Positions 11,040 through 21,334 of a stretch of 64,000 bases of DNA are shown in pieces. The translations under genes were made by a program, and so were the position numbers. The stretch is taken from positions 1,729,501 to 1,793,500 of the forward strand of contig JASISA010000042.1 in the NCBI GenBank assembly GCA_031771865.1. The letters run 5' to 3'. Each line of letters opens with the position of its first letter. Position 1 is the first letter of the stretch. Source of the stretch: Nothophaeocryptopus gaeumannii. Taxonomy: Eukaryota > Ascomycota > Dothideomycetes > Mycosphaerellales > Mycosphaerellaceae. The notes beneath the pieces are model-generated. The model saw nothing but the letters and a program-made list of their open reading frames with translations, ran no database searches and had not been told where the DNA came from.

Positions 11040-11942
11040 ATGGCAGATCAAGTCCTACGACAAGGAGCCGACAAAATGGGCAAATCGGTTGTGCTTTACG
11101 TGGACGTCGTTAGTCCTTTTGGTTATATTGCTTATTGGTTAACAAGGGTATGTGTATGCATGTTTCTCTTGCGTGCTTTGCGGAGGGACCGGGGAGTGGT
11201 AGAGTAAACATTGGTTCGCATTCTTCCTATCCAGGGCAGTTGCGAGACACAAAATCTCTCTCTTCAAATCCTTCGCCTTGCCTTTGCGAAACCCAGCTTT
11301 CGCGTCCGGATATTTACACGCTATGGCTAACCACCACGATGTGCGATACAGAATTCGCCGGCCTTCAAGGAGATTGATATCACATACGTGCCCATGCTCC
11401 TCGGCGGCATAATGCAACAAACCGGCAACGTCACACCCATAAGCATAACCAACAAATCCAAATGGATCGGTATCGAAAGACTGCGGTGGTCCAAATCCCT
11501 CGGAGTCCCAATCGTCCAAGCCATGCCAAACCCCTTCCCACAACCAACCGTAAACGCCCAGCGGGCGTTGTGCTATATCCAGAAAACCAAGTCATTGGAG
11601 GCGCTGGAGAAGGCCTTGGATGCGCTGTATAAAGCGTTTTGGGTAGAAGGAAAGTCGATTGGAAAGGTGGAGACGATACAAGAAGCACTCGCGACGAAGT
11701 TTGGGGAGAAAGAAGTGGAGGATATAATGAAAGGAATTAAGGGTGAGGAAGCGAAGTCAACCCTCCGCGAGAATACCGATGCGGCATTCAAAGATGATTG
11801 TTTCGGACTCCCCTGGTTCGTAGCGACGAATGAAAAGGGAGAGACGGAGAAGTTTTGGGGAGTAGATCATATTGGACAGATGATGGATTTCTTGGGAGTG
11901 GAGTTGAAGGCTGAGGGTGGGAGGTATAGGGCGATGTTGTAG
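11040..11942 (+). CDS. Kappa-class glutathione S-transferase (DsbA-like thioredoxin fold)
   Basis: Conjugates glutathione to electrophiles; kappa enzymes are typically mitochondrial or peroxisomal. Exons 11040-11147 and 11352-11942 are joined by a long 204-nt intron (GTATGT donor, ACAG acceptor) and encode 232 aa. The join restores YWLTR-NSPAFKEIDITYVP, which is the family pattern. Diagnostic features are VVSPFGYIAYW (the catalytic serine is the S of SPF), the LLGGIMQQTGN block, the cis-proline region around GVPIVQAMP, and the C-terminal DDCFGLPWFV and FWGVDHIGQM. A second ATG at 11076 would give 220 aa starting right before the first beta strand; either start is possible. Upstream, 10740-11039 is short intergenic DNA. 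Confidence 0.9.
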
Positions 11943-12184
11943 GTAGTGAGCTGGCGAAGGAGCGAAGTGTATGGCATGGGTGAAAACAGGATCGGGACTC
12001 CGTGTGAAGCGTGCAGACTGACAGGATGCCTCGAGAGTTTGTGCGTCGTTATGAATAATGCCATTTGCTTCTTACTTTCCAATGTACACATCTCTACGCG
12101 CCGGAGTATCGAAACATAATGCAAAATGATCAAAAAGACAAGCCGCTGAGTACGCCATGTTACAGTCAAGCTCTTCTGGTGTAT

Positions 12185-13512
12185 CTATCCCTGTGCCTCC
12201 ATGGAGTCCAAGACGGCCCTGGTAAACTGGTGTGTGGTGGACTCACCACCCATATCGCGTGTCCTCGTCTTGCCCTCTGCAATGACATCGTAAACGGCCT
12301 TGCTGATACGGTTCGCGTGCTCGTCCAGACCCAAATGTCTCAGCATCATGCTTCCGGAGAGAATAAGGGCCACTGGGTTAGCCTGGTCCTTGCCCTGGAT
12401 ATCAAGACCGACGTGACGGCATCCTGGCTCGAATACAGCAACATCGCGACCCATGTTGCAGCCCGGGACGATACCTGGGCCGCCGACGAGACCAGCGCCG
12501 ATGTTGGACAGGATGGACCCGTAAAGGTTGGGCATGACCATGACGTCGAATTGTTGTGGCCGGGAGACGCATTGCATCGATGCGTTGTCGACGATCATGT
12601 CGTTGGTCTCGATTGTCGGGTACTCCTCGCCGACCTTGCGGACAGTGTTGCGGAAGAGGCCGTCGGCCAACTTCATGATGTTGGCCTTGTGGATACAGGT
12701 GACCTTGCGGCGGTTGTTGGCAAGCGCAAAGGAGAAAGCGAACTTGGCGATGCGCTCAGACTTCGCGCGTGTGATTATTTTGAGCGATTCGACGACGCCG
12801 CTGACAGACTGGTGCTCGAGTCCGGAGTACTCTCCCTCGGTGTTCTCGCGGATGATGCAAAGGTCGACGTTCTTGTGCCTTGTCTCGTACCCGGGGATGT
12901 TCTTGATCAGGACAATGGAAGCGTAGATGTCGAGCTCTTGTCGGAGGGCGACGTTGAAAGACTGGTGTCCAGAGCGGGTAACTGGAGTATGCAGGATACC
13001 CTTGAGACCGAGCTTGTTGCGCTTGAGCGATGCGATCGACTCGCGGAAGAGCTCCTCTGAGTGCTTGCCGCCTGTCTCCATACCAGAAACATCGACCTGC
13101 TCCCACTCGACGGGCACATTGTCGGCCTTGAAGATGGTCTTGACCGATTCCGACACCTCAGCACCAATACCATCACCTAGAGTATCCGTCTTAGTCGTCA
13201 CTTTCTTTATCACAATCTTGCTTTTGCTGTCGCGTACCTGGGATCAGCGTGACTGTGTACTTGCCGCCAAACTTGGTTGGCTTGAAGATGTCCGACTGCA
13301 CCGTCGCGTATGCTGTACATAATGTGTCAGTCCTACGCATCTTCCTTGGTCGTTGCTATAGCATTGTTCGCGTACATCGTGCGGCGATCGACGGGGATTG
13401 TGCGGCGGAGAGCGCATTGCTGCGGAGGGCCTGAGGGGTCGATGTTGTCAGCTATAGAGATTGATGTAGTGGCGGTAGTCTTCTATACCTGAACGGCCCG
13501 TCTGGAGAACAT
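12185..13512 (-). CDS. IDH1: Mitochondrial NAD-dependent isocitrate dehydrogenase subunit 1
   Basis: Subunit of the octameric NAD-IDH of the TCA cycle in the mitochondrial matrix; Idh1-type subunits are regulatory. On the minus strand the exons run 13512-13489, 13430-13376, 13312-13238 and 13176-12185. The introns are 58, 63 and 61 nt with GT-AG ends, and the protein is 381 aa. The first exon is only 24 nt (MFSRRAVQ). Exon 2 continues an Arg/Ser/Ala-rich mitochondrial targeting sequence. Exon 3 ends in YTVTLIP, which joins GDGIGAEVSESV. Family motifs include IRENTEGEYSGLEH, FALANNRRKVTCIHKANIMK, IVDNASMQ and MPNLYGSILSN. The reverse strand carries a long open frame that is only a codon shadow. 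Confidence 0.96.
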
Positions 13513-15004
13513 GGTGTGAGGCGTGGAGTGGTGGAATGGGTGCTCAAACAGAAGCAAAGCTGCAATCTTTGAGTTGCTGCTTCCTGCCGAACTCGCTGCC
13601 GTTCAGGTTGCCGCAAAGACCCGGGCCGAGCATTAATCCTAGCGCGTTTCGCGTGGCTAGGTTCACCACGCGTTCCTCTCACTTCAGACGCCTGACGTCC
13701 CAAGACATCACTTCCAAGACCTCCATCACAGCTCATGTGGGAAGCTCATCGCACATTCACCAACCCTCCTCCTCCCTTCCCGCCACTCCGGAGCGCATAT
13801 CTGAGGCATGAAATAGACACACACGCGAAACTCTTTGACGACAAGTGATACGCCGCGAACCCCGTGTCAACAACAACTTTTCCTCCATAAAGACTCGCCT
13901 ATGGGAGCTGACACGCCAGATAGAGACTCTCCGATGCCGCATAGGTCGATCTCAATGTGCCTAGAGCAGCTTTCGTACTCGACTTAATATCTTGGTCTCT
14001 AAGCTGGCCTGGAGCCATTATGGACGACACGTACGCGACTCAGAAACGTCTTCTGCTGTGCCCGCAAGACACACCATGATGAAAACGCTTCAAGAACCGC
14101 TGAGCTCTGCAGATACATGGTGCTGCTCAGCTGACCTAGAGCATGTTCGACTGCCCGCAGAACTGGATACTTGAAGATTCACTTGACACTTAAACAAAGC
14201 CGACCACGCTTTACCTGATTTGGTCATCAATAACCTCGCCTCAAAAATTCTATTGAGGACTACATTCGGAATGCCAACCTTGAGACCCGGCCACGCGGCG
14301 CACAGCCAAGATAGCCACATGGCTGGTGGAACCGAGACCATTGTATTCACTTACAATGGAGGAGATGAAGTTCACTGCCTGGATTCATCCACACGGGCCA
14401 TTTGCGTGTCGAGTGGAAGACTCACCCCGTTAGAGGACCTCTCGATCTCAGTCCACGGTCACTTCCGGGCTCGGTCTGTGCCTGAATCATCATAACAGCT
14501 TGTCCGAGCACTGTGCACGGGACTCCACTGTCACAAGAGGCCTGAACGAGACTTTGATGCTCACGATCGATTCTACCATGGCCTACCTACTTGGACATCC
14601 TTTCTGGTCTTCCACCATAAGACTTCGCCTCACCAAAGTTTCATTGTTGAACTGATTCGCCTCGGTTTATTGAAAGGGTCCCCAATGAACTCGGCGTCTC
14701 TCAATCAACCACCCAATAGCCACGCCTCGGGAGCTATTCAGACTGTCAAAGTGAACTTCTCTTTATTGATGCTCTATTGAGGTATGTATTGGGATTTACA
14801 ACACACACTCGCCACGCGACTCTCTCCTATATCTTAAACCCGCCTCGTTCGTTTGCGTAGCCTTTTCTTGCTCACCCACAAGTGTCATTCATTTACCGAT
14901 TCGAATACGAATACAAACCAAGTCTAGATCATAAGACTTTACGACATCTACTTCAACATAACCATCCAGCACTCACTTCAAGAAAACTAAAACAACAAGT
15001 CAAC
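13513..15004. other. 1.5-kb intergenic region upstream of IDH1 and the pheromone gene
   Basis: The genes on either side are transcribed away from this stretch, so it should hold both promoters. The pheromone-gene leader near 14880-15004 is A/C-rich with CAACA-type runs. Small open frames at 13536-13811 and 14220-14495 show no protein features. I can point to no specific regulator site with confidence. Confidence 0.5.
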
Positions 15005-16078
15005 ATGAAGTTGGAATTCACCAGCTTCCTGCTGGCCTCCAGCACCCTGGTCTCGGCCATCGCTGTCGCGGACCCAGCCCCAGATGCCAAGCTCCGCAAG
15101 GCTCGTGGTGGCTACATCGGCTGGTGTGGTGTCGAGGGCTCCCCATGCAGCAAGACCAAGCGTGATGCACTCCCAGAGGCTGAGGCTAGCCTCCGCAAGG
15201 CTGGCGGTGGCTACATCGGTTGGTGCGGCGTCGAGGGCTCCCCTTGCTCCCGCATGAAGCGGTCTGCCGACGCCATCGCGGAGGCTTTCGCCTCCGCTCA
15301 GCCAAAGCTCCGCAAGGCTCGTGGCGGTTATATCGGCTGGTGCGGTGTCGAGGGCTCCCCCTGCTCCAAGGCCAAGCGCGACCTCCTCGACATCGGCGAG
15401 ATGGTTGAGCGCTCCGTCAGCGAGCTCAACACCCGTTCCGCTGAGGCTGAGGCTGAGGCCGACGCGAAGCTCCGCAAGGCTCGTGGTGGATATATCGGCT
15501 GGTGCGGTGTCGAAGGCTCTCCTTGCTCCAAGGTCAAGCGTGACGCCCCCGCCGAGCCCACGCTCCGCAAGGCCAAGGGCGGCTACATTGGCTGGTGTGG
15601 TGTCGAAGGCTCGCCCTGCTCCAAAGTCAAACGTGACGCCGAGGCGGACGCCAAGCTCCGCAAGGCTCGTGGTGGCTACATCGGATGGTGTGGTGTCGAG
15701 GGCTCCCCTTGCTCCCGCGACTTGGACGGCCAGACCGCGCAGAACATTGTCCGCTCTATTGAGGAGTACGACCCCACCGCGCTCGTCGGCGAGTGCAAGG
15801 AGGAGGGTAACGAGTGCGCTGCTCTCCTGAAGGCACACAAGGCTTTCCACGCTATCAAGCGTGAAGCCGAGGCTATTGAGCACAACTACGAGGCCCGTGC
15901 TGCTGAGACTGACGACGAGGTCGCCAGTGAGCTTGCTGAGGCTGTTGCTGCTGGTGATGAGAAGGCCAAGCGTGATGCTCAGGCTTGCTACGAGGAGGGT
16001 GGTGCTTGCGTCAACATGGAGCGTGATCTCCAAGAGATCGAGCACAGCCTTAACGAGGCTGTTGCCACTTACTTGTAA
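15005..16078 (+). CDS. PPG1: Alpha-type mating pheromone precursor with six Kex2-processed repeats
   Basis: Predicted secreted precursor of 357 aa that is cut to peptide pheromones sensed by a Ste2-type receptor. The start at 15005 gives a good signal peptide (MKLEFTSFLLASSTLVSAIA, residues 1-20); in-frame sequence upstream does not. Six near-identical repeats carry GGYIGWCGVEGSPC at residues 35-48, 68-81, 107-120, 161-174, 193-206 and 223-236. All fit the ascomycete alpha-pheromone frame W-C-x3-G-x2-C. The first five are followed by S-K/R-x-K-R, a Kex2 site; the sixth ends SRD. Spacers contain XA/XP dipeptides suited to Ste13-like trimming. Two more C-x3-G-x2-C cassettes lacking W are at 264-271 and 328-335. 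The alternative is a Kex2-processed RiPP precursor, but no UstY (DUF3328) or tyrosinase gene is nearby. Pheromone identity is inferred from architecture. Confidence 0.8.
   Translation: MKLEFTSFLLASSTLVSAIAVADPAPDAKLRKARGGYIGWCGVEGSPCSKTKRDALPEAEASLRKAGGGYIGWCGVEGSPCSRMKRSADAIAEAFASAQPKLRKARGGYIGWCGVEGSPCSKAKRDLLDIGEMVERSVSELNTRSAEAEAEADAKLRKARGGYIGWCGVEGSPCSKVKRDAPAEPTLRKAKGGYIGWCGVEGSPCSKVKRDAEADAKLRKARGGYIGWCGVEGSPCSRDLDGQTAQNIVRSIEEYDPTALVGECKEEGNECAALLKAHKAFHAIKREAEAIEHNYEARAAETDDEVASELAEAVAAGDEKAKRDAQACYEEGGACVNMERDLQEIEHSLNEAVATYL
15089..15712 (+). repeat. Six-unit coding repeat in the pheromone precursor
   Basis: Tandem but unevenly spaced units, each starting with [K/S/T]LRKA and ending at the second cysteine of the WC...C core (first bases at 15089 to last at 15712). 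The core peptide is identical in all six, whereas the codons and spacer lengths vary. The shortest spacing is between the last three units and the longest between units three and four. Confidence 0.9.
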
Positions 16079-16848
16079 GCGTCTCGCTAGCATCGACATG
16101 AACCGCCAACGACAACTCTGGTTGACTAAACACAACAACATGGCCATTCCTCGGATGGGGCTTGGCCGACCTTCCATCATCAACACCATGATGATTGAGG
16201 GTTTTCAACGGCAAACTTTTCGGATTCTTGGGATTTCCATCATCTTTTGTATACACATGCACAGTGGTATACACATACATACTGGGCGAGTCGGTTACGT
16301 CTTCTTGGGACGGGCAAGGCTAAGGAAAATAATACTACATGCGACCTTTTGCGCTAAGCGGAACATTGGATAGTTCGTTTATCACAAAAGCGGATTTGAT
16401 GTTCTGAAACACTTCTTCATTCATTTTCTTTCACTCAAATAATAAATCACTCATGAACTTCGATGATGGCCTGGATGTGTGTCTTGGAGTATTGCCTTTC
16501 TCACATGTTAGTCGGGATGATGGACTTGGCTTTATCTTGCGCAGCTTAGCGGGAGAGAATTGATATGGTCGCTTGAAGGAACGGGTTGCATGACGACTGA
16601 CTATCACTCCATCCTGCACAATCCAACTATACATATCAACATATAAGCCTTATTTGGGGGTATGTAAAAAGTCCTAAGCACGCATGCCTCTAACCGTAGC
16701 ATAATAGCTCCGGTTAGCTAAACTGTCCACCCAATATAATTTCGTTTCATTCCCTCCCTTCCGTCCACTACTTTCTAAAGATCCTCCCATATGCAGCCTC
16801 TGCCCCCCCTCCCTCCCCCCCTCCCTACCGTACCCCATCATACAGCTT
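16079..16848. other. Intergenic region between two convergent genes
   Basis: Contains both 3' ends. A C-rich pyrimidine tract (about 16799-16830) lies just before the stop of the minus-strand gene. No gene, RNA or transposon feature is supportable. Confidence 0.5.
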
Positions 16849-18141
16849 TCATGAGCTCGCCTTCTCCGGATCCTTCAAATACCGCATCGTATCCTCGCTC
16901 CCAAACGAGAACGGACTTTTCGTCATCTCCGGACTCCGGGGACTCATCGGTAAAGCGAATAAATCATCTTCATCCTCCACTGCTGCCCCTCCACCTCCAC
17001 CTTCGTCCGGACCGGCTTGTGAGAATCCTGTATCTGCGAAAGCATTCAACGATCCCATCGCCGCCATCCCTCTTTGTTGCGAGGCGAATGATTCGGGAGG
17101 TCTTTGAGCGACGATTTTCCGCTGCTGCTGCGGTTGTGGTTCTGATGATGACGATGATGAGGAAGGGGGTTGAGGGGGTTTTGCGGCTAAGGAGGAAGTA
17201 GGAGGTGCGCCTTTGAGTGCTGCGAAGGAGCCGAAGGAGGTGACTGCTACGTCGGAGGATTCGGGAGAGAGGGGGTTGTGCCAGTTGCTGTCTGCTTGAG
17301 ATGCTTCGCCGCTCGTTCGTCGTGTGGAGAGGTCCTGCGCAGAAGTACCGAGTTTGAGACCTTTCAGTTTGTCCAATAGTCTTCCACCACCCGGACTCCG
17401 TGGGCTAGTTGGGCTATTTAAGCTTGCGTTGTTGTTGTTGTTGGAGAGTGCGGAAGACATAGCTGATTGTCCAGTCGATATAGAGATGTTCGCGGGTTTA
17501 GCGACAATCCCAAAATTCTGTTCAATCCATTCCTTCTCCGCGACAGCCATTTCCAACCCGATCCCTTCAACGTTCTCCTTCGACTCCTCCGCAATCTCTT
17601 TCTGCAGAACCTGTAACCTCTTCTTCGCCCAAATCGTATGCAAAACCCCCTTCTTCCCCGCCTGCCTCGCCGTCGCTCCCAACTCCTGACTAAAAATCGC
17701 CGGCAAGGGAGAAGTCCTCCACGCCACCCCTCCTTTCTTCAACTGCACCGTAGTCGGTATAACAACCCCGGGCCCCAACAAAAAATATAACCTATTCACC
17801 GGCTCTTCCCCATCTCCCACCTTCCTCTCCCTCTCTTGCTCAGCATCCCGCGCAGGCAGGACAGTCCTCTTCCCTTCCCAGCTTATCTCCCAATCCCCCG
17901 ATACGTCTTTGGTGGATTCGTCTTCTTCCCACTCTACCATGAGCACTTTCGTCCCATCTTTACTCCTCCCGTGCTCGAATTCGAATCGCGCGAGGGCGTT
18001 GCCGGACGTGAGACTGGGTGATTCGACATAATCGGCGCGATCGCGGGTGGAGTTGAAGGATGGGTCGAAGGTTGTGTCGACGGGGTCGAAGATGGGTCGG
18101 TTGGAGGACGAGGATGAGGATGTTGTGGCGGTCGTCATCAT
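16849..18141 (-). CDS. Conserved fungal protein of unknown function
   Basis: Single exon of 430 aa, starting at tandem ATGs (18141 and 18138); no ATG lies further upstream in frame. After a short Ser/Thr run, residues of about 20-230 form an ordered-looking region (RFEFEHGRSKDGTKVLMVEWEE in two blocks, VNRLYFLLGPGVVIP, WRTSPLPAIF, GKKGVLHTIWAKKRLQVL, EKEWIEQNFGI). I believe this part is conserved among filamentous ascomycetes, but I know no function for it. The C-terminal half is disordered and rich in Ser, Pro, Asn and Gln, with a polyN run and SP/TP sites. No signal peptide or membrane segment is seen. The codon pattern and lack of stops over 1.3 kb support a real gene. Confidence 0.8.
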   Translation of the reverse strand: MMTTATTSSSSSSNRPIFDPVDTTFDPSFNSTRDRADYVESPSLTSGNALARFEFEHGRSKDGTKVLMVEWEEDESTKDVSGDWEISWEGKRTVLPARDAEQERERKVGDGEEPVNRLYFLLGPGVVIPTTVQLKKGGVAWRTSPLPAIFSQELGATARQAGKKGVLHTIWAKKRLQVLQKEIAEESKENVEGIGLEMAVAEKEWIEQNFGIVAKPANISISTGQSAMSSALSNNNNNASLNSPTSPRSPGGGRLLDKLKGLKLGTSAQDLSTRRTSGEASQADSNWHNPLSPESSDVAVTSFGSFAALKGAPPTSSLAAKPPQPPSSSSSSSEPQPQQQRKIVAQRPPESFASQQRGMAAMGSLNAFADTGFSQAGPDEGGGGGAAVEDEDDLFALPMSPRSPEMTKSPFSFGSEDTMRYLKDPEKASS

Positions 18142-19265
18142 TTCGTCGTTCCTTGCTCGAACCAAACCCCGGAGCTTCTTTCTTCACGGGAGGTGTGGGA
18201 TGTTTTCTCTCTTATCCTGCGACACGAACCGTCCGGACACGAGAATATAGGGTGACTTGTTTGGGACCGAGGAGTATCTTTGGTTCGCGACAGCCCTAGG
18301 GAAGACTCAAAATGCGGCTTTAGCCCCACAACGTCTGGTCTGGCTTCTCTTTCTCTGAGGTGATCAGCACGGTCTGGCTGGCCACGCGCATCCAGGAGAG
18401 CAGCAGCGAACCTCCCTGCAGACAACCACGCGAGAAATCTCAGTCAAATGCAGCTCGTGTCGGCTATGTTTCGATCAAATCCGATAACGCGGTCATAAAC
18501 ATGAAAGATGAATTCTGCGCGCTGCCCAGAGACATGGTCGGACTTTGCTCACTGATGATCTACGCGATGAGACCACATTCGTAGTTATCTATTTCGGGCG
18601 TGTATGAGCCTGAGGTTAGAATAGTCACTCCCGCCACCACGATCAGCCACACGTGCAAGATCCGAGCTGCATGAGCCGTAGATCCGAGTGGGCGGCGGAT
18701 GACGGAGCTTGCTTGGAGAGCCGCAGACCGATGTGGAGGAGCTCTCCAAGCTATTTATACTGTCCGTCCTAATATGAATACTTGGCATGCTTCAAAAGAC
18801 GACCGCGATGAGAAGGGACGTAACAGTAGAGATTTGTTGATGTGATGATGATTTTGTTTGATTTAATTCATTTCTCTCTTCCTTCCTTCTTTCCTCCTTC
18901 CTTCCAGGTGTTCCATCTCCACCACGATGTCTGTGATGAAGGACTTCCTTCTTCCCTCTAGACTGATGCAATATGCTAGATAAGCGTAAAATTAATCTGT
19001 CCTCCAGGCCCGAGAGCTGCACTAGATCATGGCCGTCCGTTTCATTGTTGTCCAAAGCATTTGGCAGTTATATAATGTTGTTGCCGTGGGTATCATATTT
19101 GCAAGAAAAAGTAAAAGTCATCCCAGATGATGAGCCTGTTGAGGCTGCTTGCGCCATCGCTATGCATGTGAATGGAAAATGCGTCGTTGTTGTTGTTGTT
19201 GTTTAATCGAAAGTCGTCGGGTGATAATGGAGGGAGAAGTTGCAGGCCAGGATGCAGAGAAGAGC
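18142..19265. other. Intergenic region with simple-sequence tracts
   Basis: It contains the upstream region of the preceding minus-strand gene and the 3' flank of the Zn2Cys6 gene. A C/T-rich TTCC-type tract lies near 18870-18905, and a (GTT)6 run near 19186. No gene is supportable. Confidence 0.5.
19186..19203. repeat. (GTT)6 microsatellite
   Basis: Six perfect GTT units, about 60 bases downstream of the stop codon of the Zn2Cys6 gene, in its likely 3' untranslated region. Confidence 0.9.
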
Positions 19266-21334
19266 TTAGATCAGGAGGAAGTCCCAGCCCTTCTTCTGCA
19301 TCACATCGCGCCAGCGGATGCCCTGGTAGTCTCCCTGTGCGGCGGCAGTGTCGTTGATCTGCCAGGTGTCTTTGAGAAGCTCTCGGATTCGGCCGAAAGA
19401 GCCGAAGTTGGATGCGTCGCCGAGTCGTTGGCAACGTTCCTCGAACATGGATCGGAATGGCGAGCCAGTGGTGGAAGAAGCGCCCGCGATGAGGAGAGGC
19501 CAGGCGAGGGATCGATCGAAGCCCTCTGGTCCGGCCGGGATGTAGTTCATGAGATCAGAGAACTGCGCGATGAGGTGGCACATGCTTGGCTGAGTTGGAG
19601 AGTAGCCTGGAACCAGCGTGCAAAGGTAGATGCGAGCTGCTAGCCGGAAGATCGCTGACACGTTCGTGGCCAGCTGCTTCGGGCGAATGGCGCCGGTAGC
19701 GGAGAAGCAGTTCTGGACAGACCCAGGTGGTTGTTCAGTGGCAGTGATCGCGTTGCCCAAGCTCGAAACATAGCCGCAGACTGCTGTCTCATCCATGCCG
19801 AGCGACTTCTGGTAGTCAAGGCAGGCAATCTCGGAGATCAGGAACATGATGTTGTCGTCACATCCCATAAGCTCAGCCAGACCGATGGAAGAGCAACCCA
19901 TGTTGAGCTCGCGGTATGTGTCGGCGAAGGTCGGCTGCCGACCTGCGATTGTAGATCCCAAGATATCAATCCAAGATGCGAGGGTCATGTTGAAAGGCGG
20001 GTGCTGACCAGTGCCGGCCATGTCGATCACGCTGTTCTGCAGATCTAGCCTGTGGATCAAACTCGTCGCTGCCTGGAAGTGTTGGTGCCATGGGATGTCT
20101 GGAAGCGCATCGTTGGGTCGGCCAACCGAGCATTGGAAGAAGATCATGCCAAGGGTCGCTTCAAGGATTTGAGCGTGGTGGCTGTCCAAGTTGAGGGCAT
20201 CGCAGAGCTCAGAAACGGCAGCGTATCGATGACGAACGATGTCGTTGTCGACTTGCTCACCAGTAACACCTTCAGTCGCCTTCATGTGCGTGGCTGCAAT
20301 GCTCAAACAACAGTGGAGGTATGCCTTGTTCGACTCCAACGCTGGAAGGATCACATCTGTGCGCGCTGAACCATGCTGGTTGGCATCGAGCACAGGGAAG
20401 ATCAACTTCGCCACTTTGTCGAGAAAGTGGTTAAGCAGATACTTGTCGCAGTCCTCGACGTTGATCACGGTCTCGTGGTTGGGTGTCATTGGGCCGTGTG
20501 GAAACTCGAAGAAGTTGAAGTCGACCGGCTCTTCAGTGCCGAATTCCTCGCATGTGCTCTCGAAGTGCTCCTGTTGAATCCAACTGTCGGCCGGGAGGCC
20601 GGACACGCCATCCTCTGTCGGAGGCGCTTGATAAGTGCTGAAAGTCGATAGTGTCGAGTCCTTGCGAGTAGGAACGTTGTTGACAAAGATCTCGCGTTCC
20701 GTCTTGATGTCAACCTCGTAGGGCGAGAATATTGGGTAAGGCCCTGATGGAAGGAATGGTTGCGCAGGCGGAGGCATCGCGAAGTAGCCATCAGGCGAAG
20801 CGTAGGGGTAATCATAGCCAGTCGAAGAAGGGGATCCCTCTGATCCACATCTCGATTGAGGGAAAGACTCTGCGAATGGAGCCTCTGCTGACGATGGCAC
20901 TGAATGGCTGAGCGGTGGTGGCGGCGAGCTGGTGTTGAGTGGCTGCTGGGAAGCTTGAGCCTGCTTCTTGGACACCTGCGTCTTCTTGATGACATTCTTG
21001 ATGACCTCTTTTTGGTTTCTTCGTTGCTCGCCATTGCTCCACCACATTGGTCGCTTGTAGTCGCATCGAAGGCCAAGATGTCTGCATGCCTTGCAAGCAG
21101 GCTTGCCTTCTTCACACTTCTTCCTTCGCAACCTGCAAGTAAAGCAACCTGAAACAAGTCAGTTCTTCAAAGCTCGCGCGAATCATGCACCCCAGAAAGA
21201 AACGTACCTGACCGTGAACGCCTATGCATCTTCGATGCGACTGACTTCGCATCCGAAGAAGGCGCATTTTTGGGTGCGGCCATGTTGGAGGTCTGCTTGG
21301 ATGAGGCCGTCGGAGTCTGCGCGGAAGAAGACAT
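19266..21334 (-). CDS. Zn2Cys6 fungal transcription factor
   Basis: Predicted nuclear regulator of 669 aa. On the minus strand exon 1 is 21334-21208 and exon 2 is 21148-19266, with a 59-nt intron (GTACGT donor, TTTCAG acceptor) that splits the codon just before the zinc cluster. The joined sequence gives a basic stretch (MHRRSRSG), then the binuclear cluster CFTCRLRRKKCEEGKPAC, followed by KACRHLGLRC, with all six cysteines present (about residues 44-70). A Lys-rich linker and a low-complexity Gln/Ser/Pro region follow. From about residue 290 comes a helical fungal-specific activation/regulatory domain (FLDKVAKLIFPVLDANQ, CCLSIAATHMKA). An in-frame ATG 36 nt upstream (21370) is a less likely start. 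The target pathway cannot be told from sequence. Confidence 0.92.

Noticed and set aside
12065..13060. 331-codon plus-strand frame opposite IDH1
   Set aside because: It is a shadow of IDH1 exon 4, and its Asp/Val-rich composition is the complement of the sense codons.
15005..16078. RiPP (dikaritin/KEP-type) toxin or metabolite precursor as identity for the repeat protein
   Set aside because: The W-C-x3-G-x2-C core is the alpha-pheromone pattern, and no DUF3328, tyrosinase or methyltransferase cluster adjoins it.
14987..16189. 400-codon antisense open frame over the pheromone precursor
   Set aside because: It arises from the repetitive, GC-biased codons of the sense repeats; its Leu/Ala-rich sequence has no family features.
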